Both the position numbers and the translations under genes were made by a program. Shown piece by piece: positions 47,701-58,642 of a stretch of 64,000 bases of DNA. The stretch spans positions 1-64,000 of the forward strand of contig WNNJ02003552.1 of the NCBI GenBank assembly GCA_012934845.2, in the 5' to 3' direction. Below the pieces are notes generated by a model. The model did not search any database. It saw only the letters and a list, made by a program, of their open reading frames with translations, and was not told the DNA's origin. Source of the stretch: Pomphorhynchus laevis (taxonomy: Eukaryota; Acanthocephala; Palaeacanthocephala; Echinorhynchida; Pomphorhynchidae). Position 1 is the first letter of the stretch. Each line of letters opens with the position of its first letter.

Positions 47701-50700
47701 CATTGCGTCAAATGGCAGACAATCTCACATGGGTCATTCAATGGCACTAAAAACATTACCACCAGGTCATTACTAATAATTTATAACAAATTATTAATTA
47801 ATTATTATTTAATAAATTATTTTATTAAATTATTAATAAATTTATAAAATTAATTTATTAATTAATTAATTAACTTTAAATTTGTGATGCGTACAATTGA
47901 TGATTTTCAAAAAGTTATATTATGATATTAATTTCAGAATAATGAAATTTTTGATTTAAAGTAAAATTTCAAAAATTTAGATTTTTCTCAATCAATTTTA
48001 TTATGATTTTCATAAGAAATGAATTTTGATAATCATTTCATTAAAATTACTAATTACAAATAAATAATTAATGTATTTAATAATTTATATAAATTATTAA
48101 TTAATTATTATTCAATAAATTATTTTTTATTAATAATTTATCTATAAGCAAATTATTAGAAAATAAGTTAATAATACTATAATATATTATAGTATTAGTT
48201 ATATATTATATTATAGTTAATAATATATATTATATTATATATTAATATTACGTTATTCATTTAAACTTTAAATATCATTTAAAGTTTAAATGATATAAAT
48301 TTAATTTATTTAAGTGACATATTATTATATTTGATATTACTATTTGTATTTAATAAAATGAATTTAATAACTGAATTAAAATTAACTGTGATTATTTAAT
48401 GATTTGTTAATCTTCAGTTATATTTCTATTACTTAATTTATCTGCTTTGACATAAACTCCATAAAATACAAATTTCAGTAGATCTTTTGATTTTATAAAG
48501 ATCCCGTTTATTTTTGTAAGGCTTGATTCGACTACCTTTATTTTAAATTTGGTGACCGATAATCTTTATGTTTAGATATACTCAAGCTCCTGAAAATTTG
48601 CTATCATGGTTCGAAGATTATCTTGATGATACTGAAGTACGTGTCACGACTCGAAATGTGTGGTCGAATGATGGCTGTATCAAAAATTAAGGTTCATTTT
48701 TGTTGTCATAGTTAAGCAGTTTGACGTCCCTCCCTATAAGTAGCAATTTAGTTTGTAAATTGCACTTTATGAATAAAAACTGCTTCAACTATTAAAAACA
48801 TCTAACGTCTAAGGTATGCAGTAATAGTTTTGGTGTCTATAAGTAGACGCCTACAAACAATAAAATACCACTATTTACCTCATATAACTATTTTAATTAC
48901 TGTCAATACCCGATCACCGCTCGATTTTTTAATTTTGTACCCGTATATGCTAAACAAACGGGATATATTATTTTGGATTAGCAAAGTATCTTAAGCTGGA
49001 AGAACACGCAATGTCTTTACATACTCTGAACGTTGAATAAAATATGTCATTTTTAATATAGAGGGTTATGAAAAAATTACAAAAATATAAAACACAAAAG
49101 TTTAAAAGGCATTAGTAGCATATATAAAAGCATCTTATTTTTTACATTAAAAATATATGCTTTCTATATTTTATTACAATTTAGTTACGTATTTAATTTT
49201 GGTTTTGTATTTGTTTGATTAATATTATAAGGATAATATTAATATTTTTAAAATTATCTAATTTTATATTATCTAATATTTTATTTTCATATTAATATTT
49301 TCATATTTTATAATTATTTATATAATAATATAATTTTAATATCATATTTTATGTATTTAATAATATTATATTTTGAGACTTGGAATAAAATTTATTTTAT
49401 GTGGCAAATATGGACTGGCCACTTACAGGTTCACCAATAAATAAAAATAAAAAAGAGAAACAATCAAATTCCGTACTGTACATTTGGCAATAAGTATTTA
49501 AAGGATGCAATATGTTATGTTTACTATTAGCATTACTGACAATGGATTTGGGTTTTAATGGACAAGACATATACGCCAGAGAGACAGGTTTGAAATGAAG
49601 AAATATCATGTCAGACTTTGCCTAGGGAGATCAGTTGAATTGAAATGAGCTGTATAAAGGTGTGAAATGATGAAGATGAGTGAAGGTCAGCTGGAAGGTG
49701 GTTCGATACTAGTGGCCTGGGAACATGGTATGCACGGAAACCATAATTAGTGCAATATCTAGGAATGGCTAAGATGTGTGGCTGGATTGTAGAGTTAGAG
49801 AAGATTTATTGCTGAGTCGTATGAAGAAGTTTGAGATATGATGGCTAGTCTGATGCTCGGAAACGAAAAACAAGAAATGGTAAGGGCATGGTGACGCGTT
49901 GAGAAATGCTAGGCCAATTAAGAAGCAATAGATGGCAAGAAATATGATCAAAGCTCCCGAGACGTAATGAGATACGATCGGTTCTGTTAAGAACGAGTTG
50001 AAGAGGCCGGAGATTGCTCCGGCCTCTTCAACTCGTTCTTAACAGAACCGATCGTATTACCCAATATTGTGGGTAATCTGATTAGTAAACTGAGACAAAT
50101 AAGCTGTCTGTAGATGTGCGGATTAACTATTCTATGAATACGTCGAAGGTCACGGAGTAGAAAAGTGCAAAAATGAACCTTTTCAAAAGAGAAATATTGT
50201 TATTTAAAGAAACAAAAAATATGAAATGATCGACGATAAGGAGAGGTTTACCATCAGAATTAAGGCAATTGTTAACGGCGATTAAGTATTCTGTGTAGCA
50301 CAAGACACGATCACCGATATTTGATGAGCGATAATGAGAATATAGAAAATCAAAGGATAGAGTTATGTTAGTTAATTCACCAACAAGGGAGAAAAGAATA
50401 GGCCAAGGATGGATTATTAGGAACGGCGCTTGTAAAATGAGATTGGCATGAAAAGGTTGAGCTACAACGGAAGGAGACGGTGCTCTTGGAGAGGTAGGAT
50501 GCGAACCTTGCAACAGTGTTACAAGATAAACCGTAGAGGTGATAAAGGCAATATATAAGAATTATTATAATTATTATTGGTTTACTAAATCAAAGGCTGC
50601 TAAAAGGTCAAGAGAGATGACAACACTGATAAAAATGGCTGTCGCGAGCAAGTAGCAGGTCACATAGAACTTTATGACGTGCCGTTTCAGTGAAATAGTT

Positions 50701-53700
50701 TTGACGGTATACTTACTGGAAATATGGATATAAGTTTGAAGAGAAAAGATAAGAATTGACCTGAGATATGACGATACGCTCTAGTAATTTGAAAATGTTC
50801 GGGAGGTTAAATATATGACGATATGATTATGGAGTACTTGGATAGAGTGACAATTTCTTAAGTAGATGATGAACAATGACAGCCTGGTGGGAATAAGTGA
50901 AAATGTTACTTCGAATGGAAATATTAAACAAGGTGATGAAGAAAGGGGCAATAATAGTACAGATTAGCTTACGAAGATAAGTTAAATTTAGTCTAGCTGG
51001 GAATACGAGTTATTCAGACATAGGAGAATAGATAAAGCCTCCTCAACGGATACAGGCAGAAGATGTAACAGTTCAGGAAGGAAAGGGAAGTATGATACGA
51101 AATATGACGAGTGAAGAATGATACTTTTAGACAGTAAATAAGAAGAATATGCTTCAGGATCAAGTTCGGAACATGATATTGAGAAGGTGCGAGCAATAAT
51201 ATAGTTTAAGATTTAGCAAGAATCTATCGGTTTATAGGAAGACACAAGTTTATACTGCCATAATGTTAAAGATTTTCGATGAATAAGGAAAATATGAGAG
51301 AGTCGGTGACAAGATGGTCAGTCAATATGATATTTATGAGTACAAGGATCGTCGTAGCGTTTAAGATGTCGCATTCAAACTTATGGATTTAAGTTTGAAG
51401 AGGAAAGATAATAATTGACATGAAATATGACGATACGCTCTAGTAATTTGAAAATGTTCGGGAGGTTAAATATATGACGATATGATGATGGAGTACTGGA
51501 ATCGAGCGACAATTTCTTAAGTAGAGGATGAACGATGGCAGCCTGGTGGGAATAAGTGAAAGTGTTACTTCGAAAGTGAAATTGAAAGTGTTACTGTCCG
51601 GTAGTCGTTAATTTTGTCATTGAATTCCAACATAATTCATCAAATAAAATAAATGAAATCAAACACTTTTTAAAAGCGTAATTATAAGTTAATTCATAGC
51701 TATGGTAATATTTTTATAATTTCTTACAATGTTTTGATTTATTTTTGATGTAATAATATATATTTTTAATATAATAAATAATAATTTATATAATTATTAC
51801 AATTTATATATTCTATTATTATAATTTCGTTTTCGCAACTTTCTCAGTCTATTAAGCCACCAGTTGAGTTTTAGAATTAATTATTAAAATTTATTGAATT
51901 ATCAACTTTATCGAACTAAATTAAATTTATTTAAAATTAAAAAATAATTTTAATTGTGCATGCAAATAAAGACATGTGATTATTTGATTATGATAGTACG
52001 ATGATAATTATATAGCGATCATTTAGTGTTTATATCGACCACTTTCATGAGCTCAATTCGTTGATTACATCATTCCTAAATTACAATTTATATTTAGGAA
52101 TTAGACGTGAAAGCTGGTGGCGGATGCATAATGAAAATTGGCCAGATGCTTCAGCAATGGCTCACAAGAATTGAATGGTTTGATACATTATTTCCAAGAA
52201 TACCTGTACCCATTCAGAAAATAATATCGGCTCGATTAGAACAGCATAATCCGTTTACAATGTAAATGATTTGTTTTTAGTCGTTTATAAATTTTTTAAT
52301 AATTAACATTAAATAAAAGATTTTTAAAATATTATTTAGTAAAACACATAATCAACTTATATGTAAAACACAGAAGCAACTGCTTAAATGTGGATTTTTA
52401 AAAATACACATTAAAAAATGTTTTTTTTAACATTTTATTTTATCAAATATAAATGTTTAAGGTTTTATTCATGTAAACAAAAAAAAGGCTTCATTTTGGA
52501 AATGAATTATCCTTTTAAAATCGCAAATCTTCAAAAATTTTAAAATAACAATATTTAGAAACAAAATGTAAAACATATTCTAAATAGCCTCATTACTTAA
52601 TGAGGCTGATTCACTACTTAATCCTGATTCACTACTTAATGGTTGATCGTCGCTGTCAACTTGAATTCTATCGCGTGCCATTTCAAGTTCATGAGTTGAG
52701 GCTGTATGCAAAGATACAGGATTCGACACAATCTCTAAGAGATCATTTTTTGATGATCGTTCCGTCATCGACACTTTTCGGAGGTTGAAAGCTTTGCTGC
52801 GAATCTGCTCAAGCAAATCGCCTTTAAATTTCTTGACCCTAATCTTCAATTGGTCTTTCTTCTCTCGCTCGCTGGTATTTTCGTTTTCAATATCAAAAAT
52901 AATCATAATATTGGAAGCATTTTAAGTGCATGAATTGGGGCTGTTTTCTAGATACAGGCTTCAACGCGGGGACTAAGGATCATTTGTTTATTATCGTTTC
53001 GTCATCGACACATTTCGAAGATTAAAAGTTTGAAACGGAAGATCAGTTTGGCCCTTTGTTGTGCGACATCCTTATGCCTTCACGATTTTCAGTCGTTGTG
53101 TGGTAAGCCAACGACTAATATAACGTCGATATACTTCGACTTTCGATCCGTGTGGAGCAGATAGTATTCACGCCTATGCAGAACAGATATAACATGTGCA
53201 GATATTGTATAGGATTAATCAGATATTGGATAAAAAAACAGTTTGTGTAGTGGTGTAAAACTTAAGTTTAAAATGGTATAAACTTAAGTTTATTCCATTT
53301 TGATAGCGTTCCCTTTATTTATTATTTCCAATCAATTCTAAATCATGGATACATAAATGTTTCATTATTTTATCATAATTAAGATTTTTGCAATCAACTA
53401 TCAGCAAAGATAGTGTTAAGCTTTTCGTGAAAATCAAAAATGTTTTCACTGTAAATGCATTCTGTTTCTATAATGTTTCTAATTACGTTTTGTATAATAA
53501 TTAATTAATAATTAATTAATAATTAATTAATAATTAATGTATAATAATTAATTCCTTTTTGTATAATAACTAATTATGTAATTAATTAAAAATTAATTTC
53601 AATTAATAATGTATACTGTAATTAATATTGTATCGATTTATTAAATAATCGATTAAATATATTATAAATTAATACTATAGATTACATATACTTTTAATTT

Positions 53701-55985
53701 TATTTAGAATGCAATAAAAATAATTAATACAATAATATTAATATTAATACAATTAATATTAATTTATAATTAATATTAATATTAATTTATAACTACATAA
53801 GATACCAAACTTTTGTTTAACTTTTCGTACAATTAGTCATCATTTGACAAATTGTTCATTTAATCATATGAACATTTGACTAAACGGTTTATTTAATAAA
53901 ATGGTGATTGCTCCGTCATATTTTTGAGAAAAATATGGTTTGATTGTAAAAAGTGGTTTGTGATTGTGAGTTACTTTGTTTATGTACAGATTTATTTTGA
54001 ATATTCAGCTGATGTGATTTATTATAGCTTTGTGAAAATGAATCATTGATATATTAATTTATGCAGAATCATTAATAGTTTAATAATTTTTCTACACAAA
54101 GTATAAGTTATTAATACCTTTCTTTTATGATATACGATTTTATTTATAAAATATTATATTATTAAAAACTTATTATTACAAAATTTAATGCTACGATCGT
54201 TCGACGAATACATTGGTAATATTGCATATCAACTTTCCAGAATCATTAATGGTTTAATAATTATTTATTTTTCGTTTTTCAACATAAATAGTAAATGAAA
54301 AATATCGAATATTTTATAATAGCTTTATTAATTTGTGCGGCTATGTATTTTCTATATTTTAAAATTTTGTGATCATTTTTGATCAAAGCCGATACACAAT
54401 CGATCAACATTCAGTTGGTAGTTTATTATTGGTAATTGTATTTTCTGCTAATTTATAAAACAAATGTTTAATGATTTTTTCTTTTCCTTGTAATGTAGAA
54501 TATGCATCAACAAAGTTTATTAAAAAATTAAATTTACAATATACAAATCAACTAAATATTATTTATTAAAAATAAATTTTAAATCTTAAGCAAAAAAGGT
54601 TTATGGATAATAAAAAATAGTAGCAAAAAATTTTTTATAGAAGGATAATAAAAAATATGCTTTGTATTAACGTAAGGTACACTAAATAATCAAATTTCAT
54701 TTTTTGATAGTTATTTCAGAGGAAATACATCATTAGCATGTATTTGGCCCCGCTGCTATGTTGGGTAGAGGAGTTAGGGGCCGAAACCTGATAGCATAGC
54801 AGTACCTACTGATGACCTCTAATTATTATTCTGATACAACGTCTGTTATTTATTAGTCAATTCATAAAAATGACGTTTATTTTAAATTTTATTTTTTATT
54901 TAACTTGATTTAAATTATAAAAATCTAAAAACAATTATTAATTTTATTATTTAATTATTAAATTTTGATTTAGCATTATTATGTTTTGTTTATTTTATAA
55001 TTATATTAAATACTTAGACTCAGTTAGCTGATTTGATTAGCACGTATTTGGCCCCGTTGCTATTTTGGGTAGAGGAGTTAGGGGCCTAAACCTGATAGCA
55101 TAGCAGTTCCTCCTGATGATAAAAATTGTCTTTTATTTTAAATTTCGATTTTTTATTTTTACTTGGCATAAGGTATATAAAATCATAACAATTATTTATA
55201 ATTATTTATTATCTAATTATTAAATATTGATTTGTTGAGTTATCATTATTATTATTTTATTTTTATTTATTTATTTTTATTTATTTATTTAAATTATTAA
55301 TTATTATCATTATGTTAAATTTATAAAGAATTTCATATATACAGACTATGTTACCTGATTTGATTTTCCTATGTAATATTGAGAGCGACGCCGTTTTGTA
55401 ATTGACATTGCGATGGTCTAATCTGCTATGTCATAGTAGTTTTAAATCCCATAGTTGTAATTTATATTTTATAAATGTTTGATTAGTTAGCAAATCTGTT
55501 AAATTTCCTATTAACCCAATTAATCGGTATTTTCAGTCAACCGCCAGTTACTTATGACAATTCTGACAGTCTGGATAAGAACGGTGAGCATGTGCACTCC
55601 AAACATAATATTCGCCGGTACGTCGAAGATTTGTATGATTGCTATGTAATTCTGTTTTTCTAGAAAATCTCGATCCTTCGACGAATACAATAGCAATAGT
55701 AGCAGTGGCAGTGAATACACTGTTAGTCGTCGCCACAATTATCATCGGGATCATCAGCGTCGAGATCATCATTATGACGATCGTCATAGACACCACAGAC
55801 ACCATCGCCAGCATAGACGTAGAAGGCAAGTTATCTTTGTATTTTTAATTTCACAGCGTTTTTGCAGTAGGAGCATAAGTATGGGGCGAATGCGGTTGTC
55901 AACCCGTAGGAGTAATCGGCACGAAGACAGTTTCGAAAGGGAACTGCGACACGCTCGTAAAATTAACTATTCTAGAGACTCGTGA
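44544..55985 (+). CDS. PRPF38B: Pre-mRNA-splicing factor 38B (PRPF38B-like), eight exons
   Basis: Nuclear splicing factor of the PRP38 family, linked to the B complex/tri-snRNP. Exons: 44544-44705, 44753-44821, 45846-45997, 48576-48636, 52098-52261, 55537-55617, 55664-55825, 55868-55985. All phases fit, giving 969 coding bases (322 residues). Residues 1-205 form the PRP38 domain: SMNLNSLILTNIQSS, YELKTYHEVIDEIYNKV, HLEPWEKGSR, GMCGGVRGVGGGGIVSTAYC, LTRKQVMGL, DSPYIRALGFMYIRYTQ, LDVKAGGGCIMKIGQML and LFPRIPVPIQK. This is nearly line-by-line with animal PRPF38B, including the 'LDVKAGGG' region that separates 38B from 38A. The tail (about 230-322) is Ser/Arg/His-rich (RDHHYDDRHRHHRHHRQHRR) but much shorter than the vertebrate RS domain. 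Introns 1, 6 and 7 are 47, 46 and 42 nt; introns 3, 4 and 5 are 2.5-3.5 kb and transposon-filled. Intron 7 would be GC-AG. Confidence 0.9.
44753..44821 (+). CDS. PRPF38B: PRPF38B exon 2
   Basis: 69 bp, acceptor CCATTTAG and donor GGA|GTAAGT, phase 0 at both ends. It codes VQHLEPWEKGSRHTQGL and then KGMCGG. The preceding intron is 47 nt. Confidence 0.93.
45689..45803 (-). mobile_element. 115-bp dispersed repeat, right inverted copy
   Basis: Inverted partner of 43535-43649. It lies in PRPF38B intron 2, ending 42 bases before exon 3. Confidence 0.9.
45846..45997 (+). CDS. PRPF38B: PRPF38B exon 3
   Basis: Acceptor ATTTTAG at 45845 and donor AG|GTAAAA at 45998. It codes from VRGVGGGGIVSTAY to GFMYIR; the last Arg codon is split. 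The inverted 115-bp repeat ends only 42 bases upstream. Confidence 0.93.
46395..47700 (+). mobile_element. CR1-like LINE remnant in PRPF38B intron 3
   Basis: Plus-strand pieces: an endonuclease-RT linker (46408-46608), a palm-adjacent segment (47044-47469: LQGSVFGSLLFNVF, then NEEDAKIH in place of an ADD-type box, HLQDNIDKIFSWSRNTRLLL), and a C-terminal segment (47504-47698: EDLERILRRGSKLSLKLYR, MWHMVRNHDGYPS). Part of the RT is missing. It is related to the 17245-22032 element (compare DLESILRRGSRLCIGL there). Confidence 0.8.
47701..48575 (+). other. PRPF38B: AT-rich remainder of PRPF38B intron 3
   Basis: TTAATTAATTAT-type tracts and palindromic TTTAAACTTTAAATATCATT near 48260; no gene is seen. 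Confidence 0.5.
48576..48636 (+). CDS. PRPF38B: PRPF38B exon 4
   Basis: 61 bp. Acceptor TATGTTTAG, donor GAA|GTACGT. It codes YTQAPENLLSWFEDYLDDTE after completing the split Arg, and matches the RYTQPP..LW.WFE.FLDDEE region of PRPF38B. Confidence 0.92.
49386..51600 (-). mobile_element. L2-like LINE remnant(s) in PRPF38B intron 4
   Basis: The minus strand ends with the same GTGGCAAAT 3' terminus as the copy at 37900. RT traces include FKLLERIVISQVNSYLFSSN near 50740-50790, matching KLLERVILKQVNEYLFSSN in the other copy. A roughly 180-bp block is present twice (50727-50908 and 51383-51575, about 90% alike; both contain TGAAAATGTTCGGGAGGTTA). Heavily decayed. Confidence 0.7.
49972..50057. repeat. 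Perfect hairpin, 41-bp arms and 4-base loop
   Basis: 49972-50012 is the exact reverse complement of 50017-50057 with loop ATTG. The stem includes AAGAGGCCGGAG / CTCCGGCCTCTT. It lies inside the L2-like remnant. Confidence 0.95.
51601..52097 (+). other. PRPF38B: Remainder of PRPF38B intron 4
   Basis: AT-rich; no feature beyond the acceptor TATATTTAG before exon 5. Confidence 0.5.
52098..52261 (+). CDS. PRPF38B: PRPF38B exon 5
   Basis: 164 bp coding ELDVKAGGGCIMKIGQMLQQ, WLTRIEWFDTLFPRIPVPIQ and KIISARLEQHNPFT, the end of the PRP38 domain. Donor CAAT|GTAAATG at 52262, phase 2. Without splicing, a stop follows at once. Confidence 0.93.
52580..52906 (-). pseudogene. WH2-like open segment inside PRPF38B intron 5
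   Basis: A 108-codon antisense frame. It has a basic stretch (KIRVKKFKGDLLEQIRSKAF), then NLRKVSMTERSSKNDLLEIV, then an acidic/Ser tail (VDSDDQPLSSESGLSSES). The L-L-x-x-I-R...L-R-K-V pattern resembles the actin-binding WH2 motif or the DAD tail of formins and WAVE proteins. A decayed second copy lies immediately beside it. It may be an exon of a nested gene or a transposed gene piece. No flanking exons were found. Confidence 0.35.
52918..53112 (-). repeat. Degenerate tandem copy of the WH2-like segment
   Basis: Aligns with 52675-52870 through shared words such as TCGTTTCGTCATCGACAC versus TCGTTCCGTCATCGACAC, and GATACAGG. Stops interrupt its frame. Confidence 0.7.
53113..54731 (+). other. 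PRPF38B: AT-rich part of PRPF38B intron 5
   Basis: TTAATTAATAATTAATTAAT arrays (53500-53780). A CAGTCGTTG...CAACGACT hairpin occurs near 53091-53120. No gene is recognised. Confidence 0.5.
54732..55360 (+). repeat. Two tandem units (about 304 bp) of a dispersed repeat
   Basis: Each unit begins ATTAGCA(C/T)GTATTTGGCCCCG (54732 and 55036). It carries GGGTAGAGGAGTTAGGGGCC and CTGATAGCATAGCAG, then AT-rich DNA, and ends around AGACT-AGTTAGCTGATTTGATT. The ending also occurs alone at 200-226. The core is shared with the 115-bp inverted copies at 43.5 and 45.7 kb. Confidence 0.8.
55537..55617 (+). CDS. PRPF38B: PRPF38B exon 6
   Basis: 81 bp. Acceptor GTATTTTCAG, donor CCG|GTACGT. It codes QPPVTYDNSDSLDKNGEHVH plus SKHNIR in the linker before the basic tail. 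Assigned by phase fit and position rather than by homology. Confidence 0.75.
55664..55825 (+). CDS. PRPF38B: PRPF38B exon 7
   Basis: Acceptor TTTTTCTAG after a 46-nt intron. It codes KSRSFDEYNSNSSSGSEY and a His/Arg-rich run. It ends AAG before GCAAGT, a GC-type donor. The frame stays open if the intron is retained. Confidence 0.75.
55868..55985 (+). CDS. PRPF38B: PRPF38B exon 8 (last)
   Basis: Acceptor TTTTTGCAG at 55867. It codes SRSISMGRMRLSTRRSNRHE, then DSFERELRHARKINYSRDS and TGA at 55983-55985. RRRSRSI-type junctions and a 'FEREL' segment also occur in vertebrate PRPF38B tails. Confidence 0.7.
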
Positions 55986-57274
55986 TATCACTTATCGTGT
56001 ATATGCGTTTTGTAATTTCAATAACAATCGAACAAAAGTTCATTTTCATCCAAAACATTTTGTTTATTTATAGTTTTAACGATAACTCAATAAGTATTTT
56101 GATTTTTAATTTTTAGTATCAATGATCTCGGTTAAACAAAAATACATTGAAAATAAGCAAAAAATGTGTTATATTCTAAACTACAATTAATTCAACTAAA
56201 TGTTAAATAAGAAAGAAAGCTTTGCTAGCTATAGATTGCATTCTAAAGTTCTAGGTCAGGCTTTTAATCGATTTTAAACAATTTGTCTATGACGAAATCG
56301 CAAATCGACGAAAGCTCTAACCTTTAATTAATATCATCCGTCTAACCTTATTAATTGGAGTTTGTAACAATCATTGTTACGAACTCCAATTTTAATTAAA
56401 GCGGTTGATCGATAAGTGAAGTCAATCATATTGGCAGAGTAAAATCTTTAAAAGTATAAATAATTCCTTTATAATTCATTTCGTGATTAGTTTGCTATAA
56501 ATAAATAAAATAAATAAAATGATAGACACAAATTTGCATTTTCGCACAAAAAAGAAAAATCAAAGTTGCATCAAAAATTACATCAACAAAAACAAATATA
56601 TAATTCCCAAACGAAATGACACCATATTTGTATTGCATATCTAACTGAAACTGCAAAACAATTAAAAAATTGGAAATATAAAAAATTGTAATTATAAAGT
56701 AAATCATATTAATATATAATATATATTAGATATTAATATATAATATATATTATATATTATAATATATATTATAATATATTTATAATAAAACAAGGACATT
56801 AAGCAGTTCATGCTGTAGATAATGTTTAATTTTTTATTCGATGTGCTATTATTTTGTATAGTGCGCTTTGACATCAAAAGAATTAAATAAGAAATTATTT
56901 TTTCATAAATTTTTGATTATTTCAATATTCAATTTCAAGTGCTATGTCTTGACATTAAAAATAAAAAGTAAAAAACAATAAAAAAGCAATAAACCAACGA
57001 TGAAATATAAATATAAAACTCTACCATATTTGATAGCTATTTCTAAAGAATTGCGCTTATTATTAATGCAGTTCTACGATCAATACAATTTCCAAATATG
57101 GTTTTTATTTAGGTTGTCTAATCATTTAATTTTTCATTATACATTTTGTAGAAAGATTTATAGCTCATTCAGAAAAACTATTTTACATTAACTTGAATCT
57201 TTCAAAGTCAAGTTATAAGAGCAAACACTTTTAACTGCATGAAAAAGCTATAGTGTTACGTAAATTTTTTAGAG
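55986..57274. other. Downstream flank of PRPF38B
   Basis: AT-rich, with a fold-back ATTGGAGTTTGTAACAATCA / TGTTACGAACTCCAAT near 56355-56390. An ATATATTATATATTATAATA array is at 56710-56785. No gene is seen. Confidence 0.5.
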
Positions 57275-57371
57275 AATTAATATTAAATATGCTACAGTTG
57301 GTTCAAGTATCAAACGTTAGTAAAGTAATGTAATTGATTACAATTTTAGACCAATGTTGAACAAGAAAATA
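57275..57371. repeat. 97-bp direct repeat, copy A
   Basis: Matches 58166-58262 with about four differences; contains GCTACAGTTGGTTCAAGTAT. Confidence 0.9.
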
Positions 57372-58025
57372 CATAAACGTGATATGTTGCTATATTTGTG
57401 ACTGATTCTAAATGCTTCATAAAGGGACTTCTTAAAAAAACTGATGTTATAAATTAACTTCTGCGGTTTAATTTCTGTATGCCCATGTTTGTATCTTAAG
57501 ATGTGTATAGTGCAATGATATTTTAGTATTGCACCAAATTTGCCACTTCAGAAGTACTGATAAAAACACTCCAATTTTCTCTTATTTTGATAAATGATCA
57601 CAATTTATTTTTCTTCGTCCGAGAAACTGAAAAAAATAACTTAATTTCCGATAATAATTACTGCTTGAACATTACAAACTGAAAATAAAGAATTTTTTTA
57701 TAAACTTTAAAAGTAAATTAAAGATAATTTGAAATTATTTTTCATAACTTCATTTAATTATCATTTAAAGCGGAACGATAAAAGAAGAATTTAACCTCAA
57801 CCCGTGTGCTACATTACCATTTATTCGACCCAATATTACAAAGAATATAAGAACTCTCAAAATACAGCTCATTAAATTTGTTAATTACTACAAAAATAAT
57901 AAAGATTGTAGGAGTCAGAAATCTAAATAAAATTCATTTACTTAATATAGACAAAAAAAATATTATTTATACCGTTTAAACAGATATATTTTTAGAGAAA
58001 TACTTCATGACTTTGTTCTTTGTTT

Positions 58026-58112
58026 TAACGAGCGACACCTACTACAATTGACGGAGCTAAATTTTTCTTTACTTGATTTTCAACTTCTTCATACCGCTTC
58101 TTTGTGGACTTT
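58026..58112 (-). CDS. Possible terminal exon of an unidentified gene
   Basis: On the minus strand an acceptor-like AAAAACTAAG precedes KSTKKRYEEVENQVKKNLAP, then SIVVGVAR and a stop. The charged helix looks protein-like. A decayed duplicate lies at 58398-58540, with stops in the same frame. No family is recognised and no RNA evidence is available. Confidence 0.3.
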
Positions 58113-58165
58113 CTTAGTTTTTAATATTAATATTAAATATTAATATTAATATTTAATATTAATAT

Positions 58166-58262
58166 AATTAATATTAAATATGCTACAGTTGGTTCAAGTA
58201 TCAAACGTTAGTAAAGTCATGTAATTGTTTACGATTTTAGACCAATGTTAAACAAGAAAATA
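58166..58262. repeat. 97-bp direct repeat, copy B
   Basis: Copy of 57275-57371 at an offset of 891 bases. Confidence 0.9.
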
Positions 58263-58319
58263 TATACTGCTTTATCTATAAACATTATTTTACTTATTCT
58301 TTGACATAAATTCAATTTG

Positions 58320-58550
58320 TAATTAAATAATATTTACGCGTTATCATTCTAAATGTAATTCAGTTACTTGAAATTGACAAAAAATGTAGCTTTGTTGTAG
58401 CTTTAAACATATATTTTTTAAAGTAAAGTTTCATGACGTTGTACTCTTCTTTAACGATTATTAGCTACAACAAATGATTCAGAAATATTTATTTGCTTGT
58501 TTCTCAACTAATTTCTCCCTTTGCTAAATGGACATTTTTTGCCTTTGCCT
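58320..58550 (-). repeat. Divergent duplicate of 57890-58112
   Basis: Aligned words include AATTCA-TTACTT, ATATATTTTT and TTCATGAC-TTGT-CT. The coding-like frame of the other copy is broken here. Confidence 0.55.
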
Positions 58551-58642
58551 CGCTTTTGAAATGGCCATTTTATCATCCAATTCCGTTTGCCACGTTGAGG
58601 TCCGTTTTGTGATCGTGACTGCTGCAGCGGTGATTTCACCTT
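58530..58642 (-). CDS. Possible exon of an unidentified gene
   Basis: A minus-strand frame reads KGEITAAAVTITKRTSTWQT, then ELDDKMAISKARQRQKMSI and a stop. Base composition is richer than the flanks, and the peptide is charged and helix-like. It could be the exon before the 58026-58112 segment, but the splice sites are not convincing. Confidence 0.25.

Noticed and set aside
55520-55848. Open frames on the minus strand and in another plus frame (Ile/Val/Thr-rich)
   Set aside because: Shadows of PRPF38B exons 6-7; the His/Arg-rich frame continues the spliced reading.
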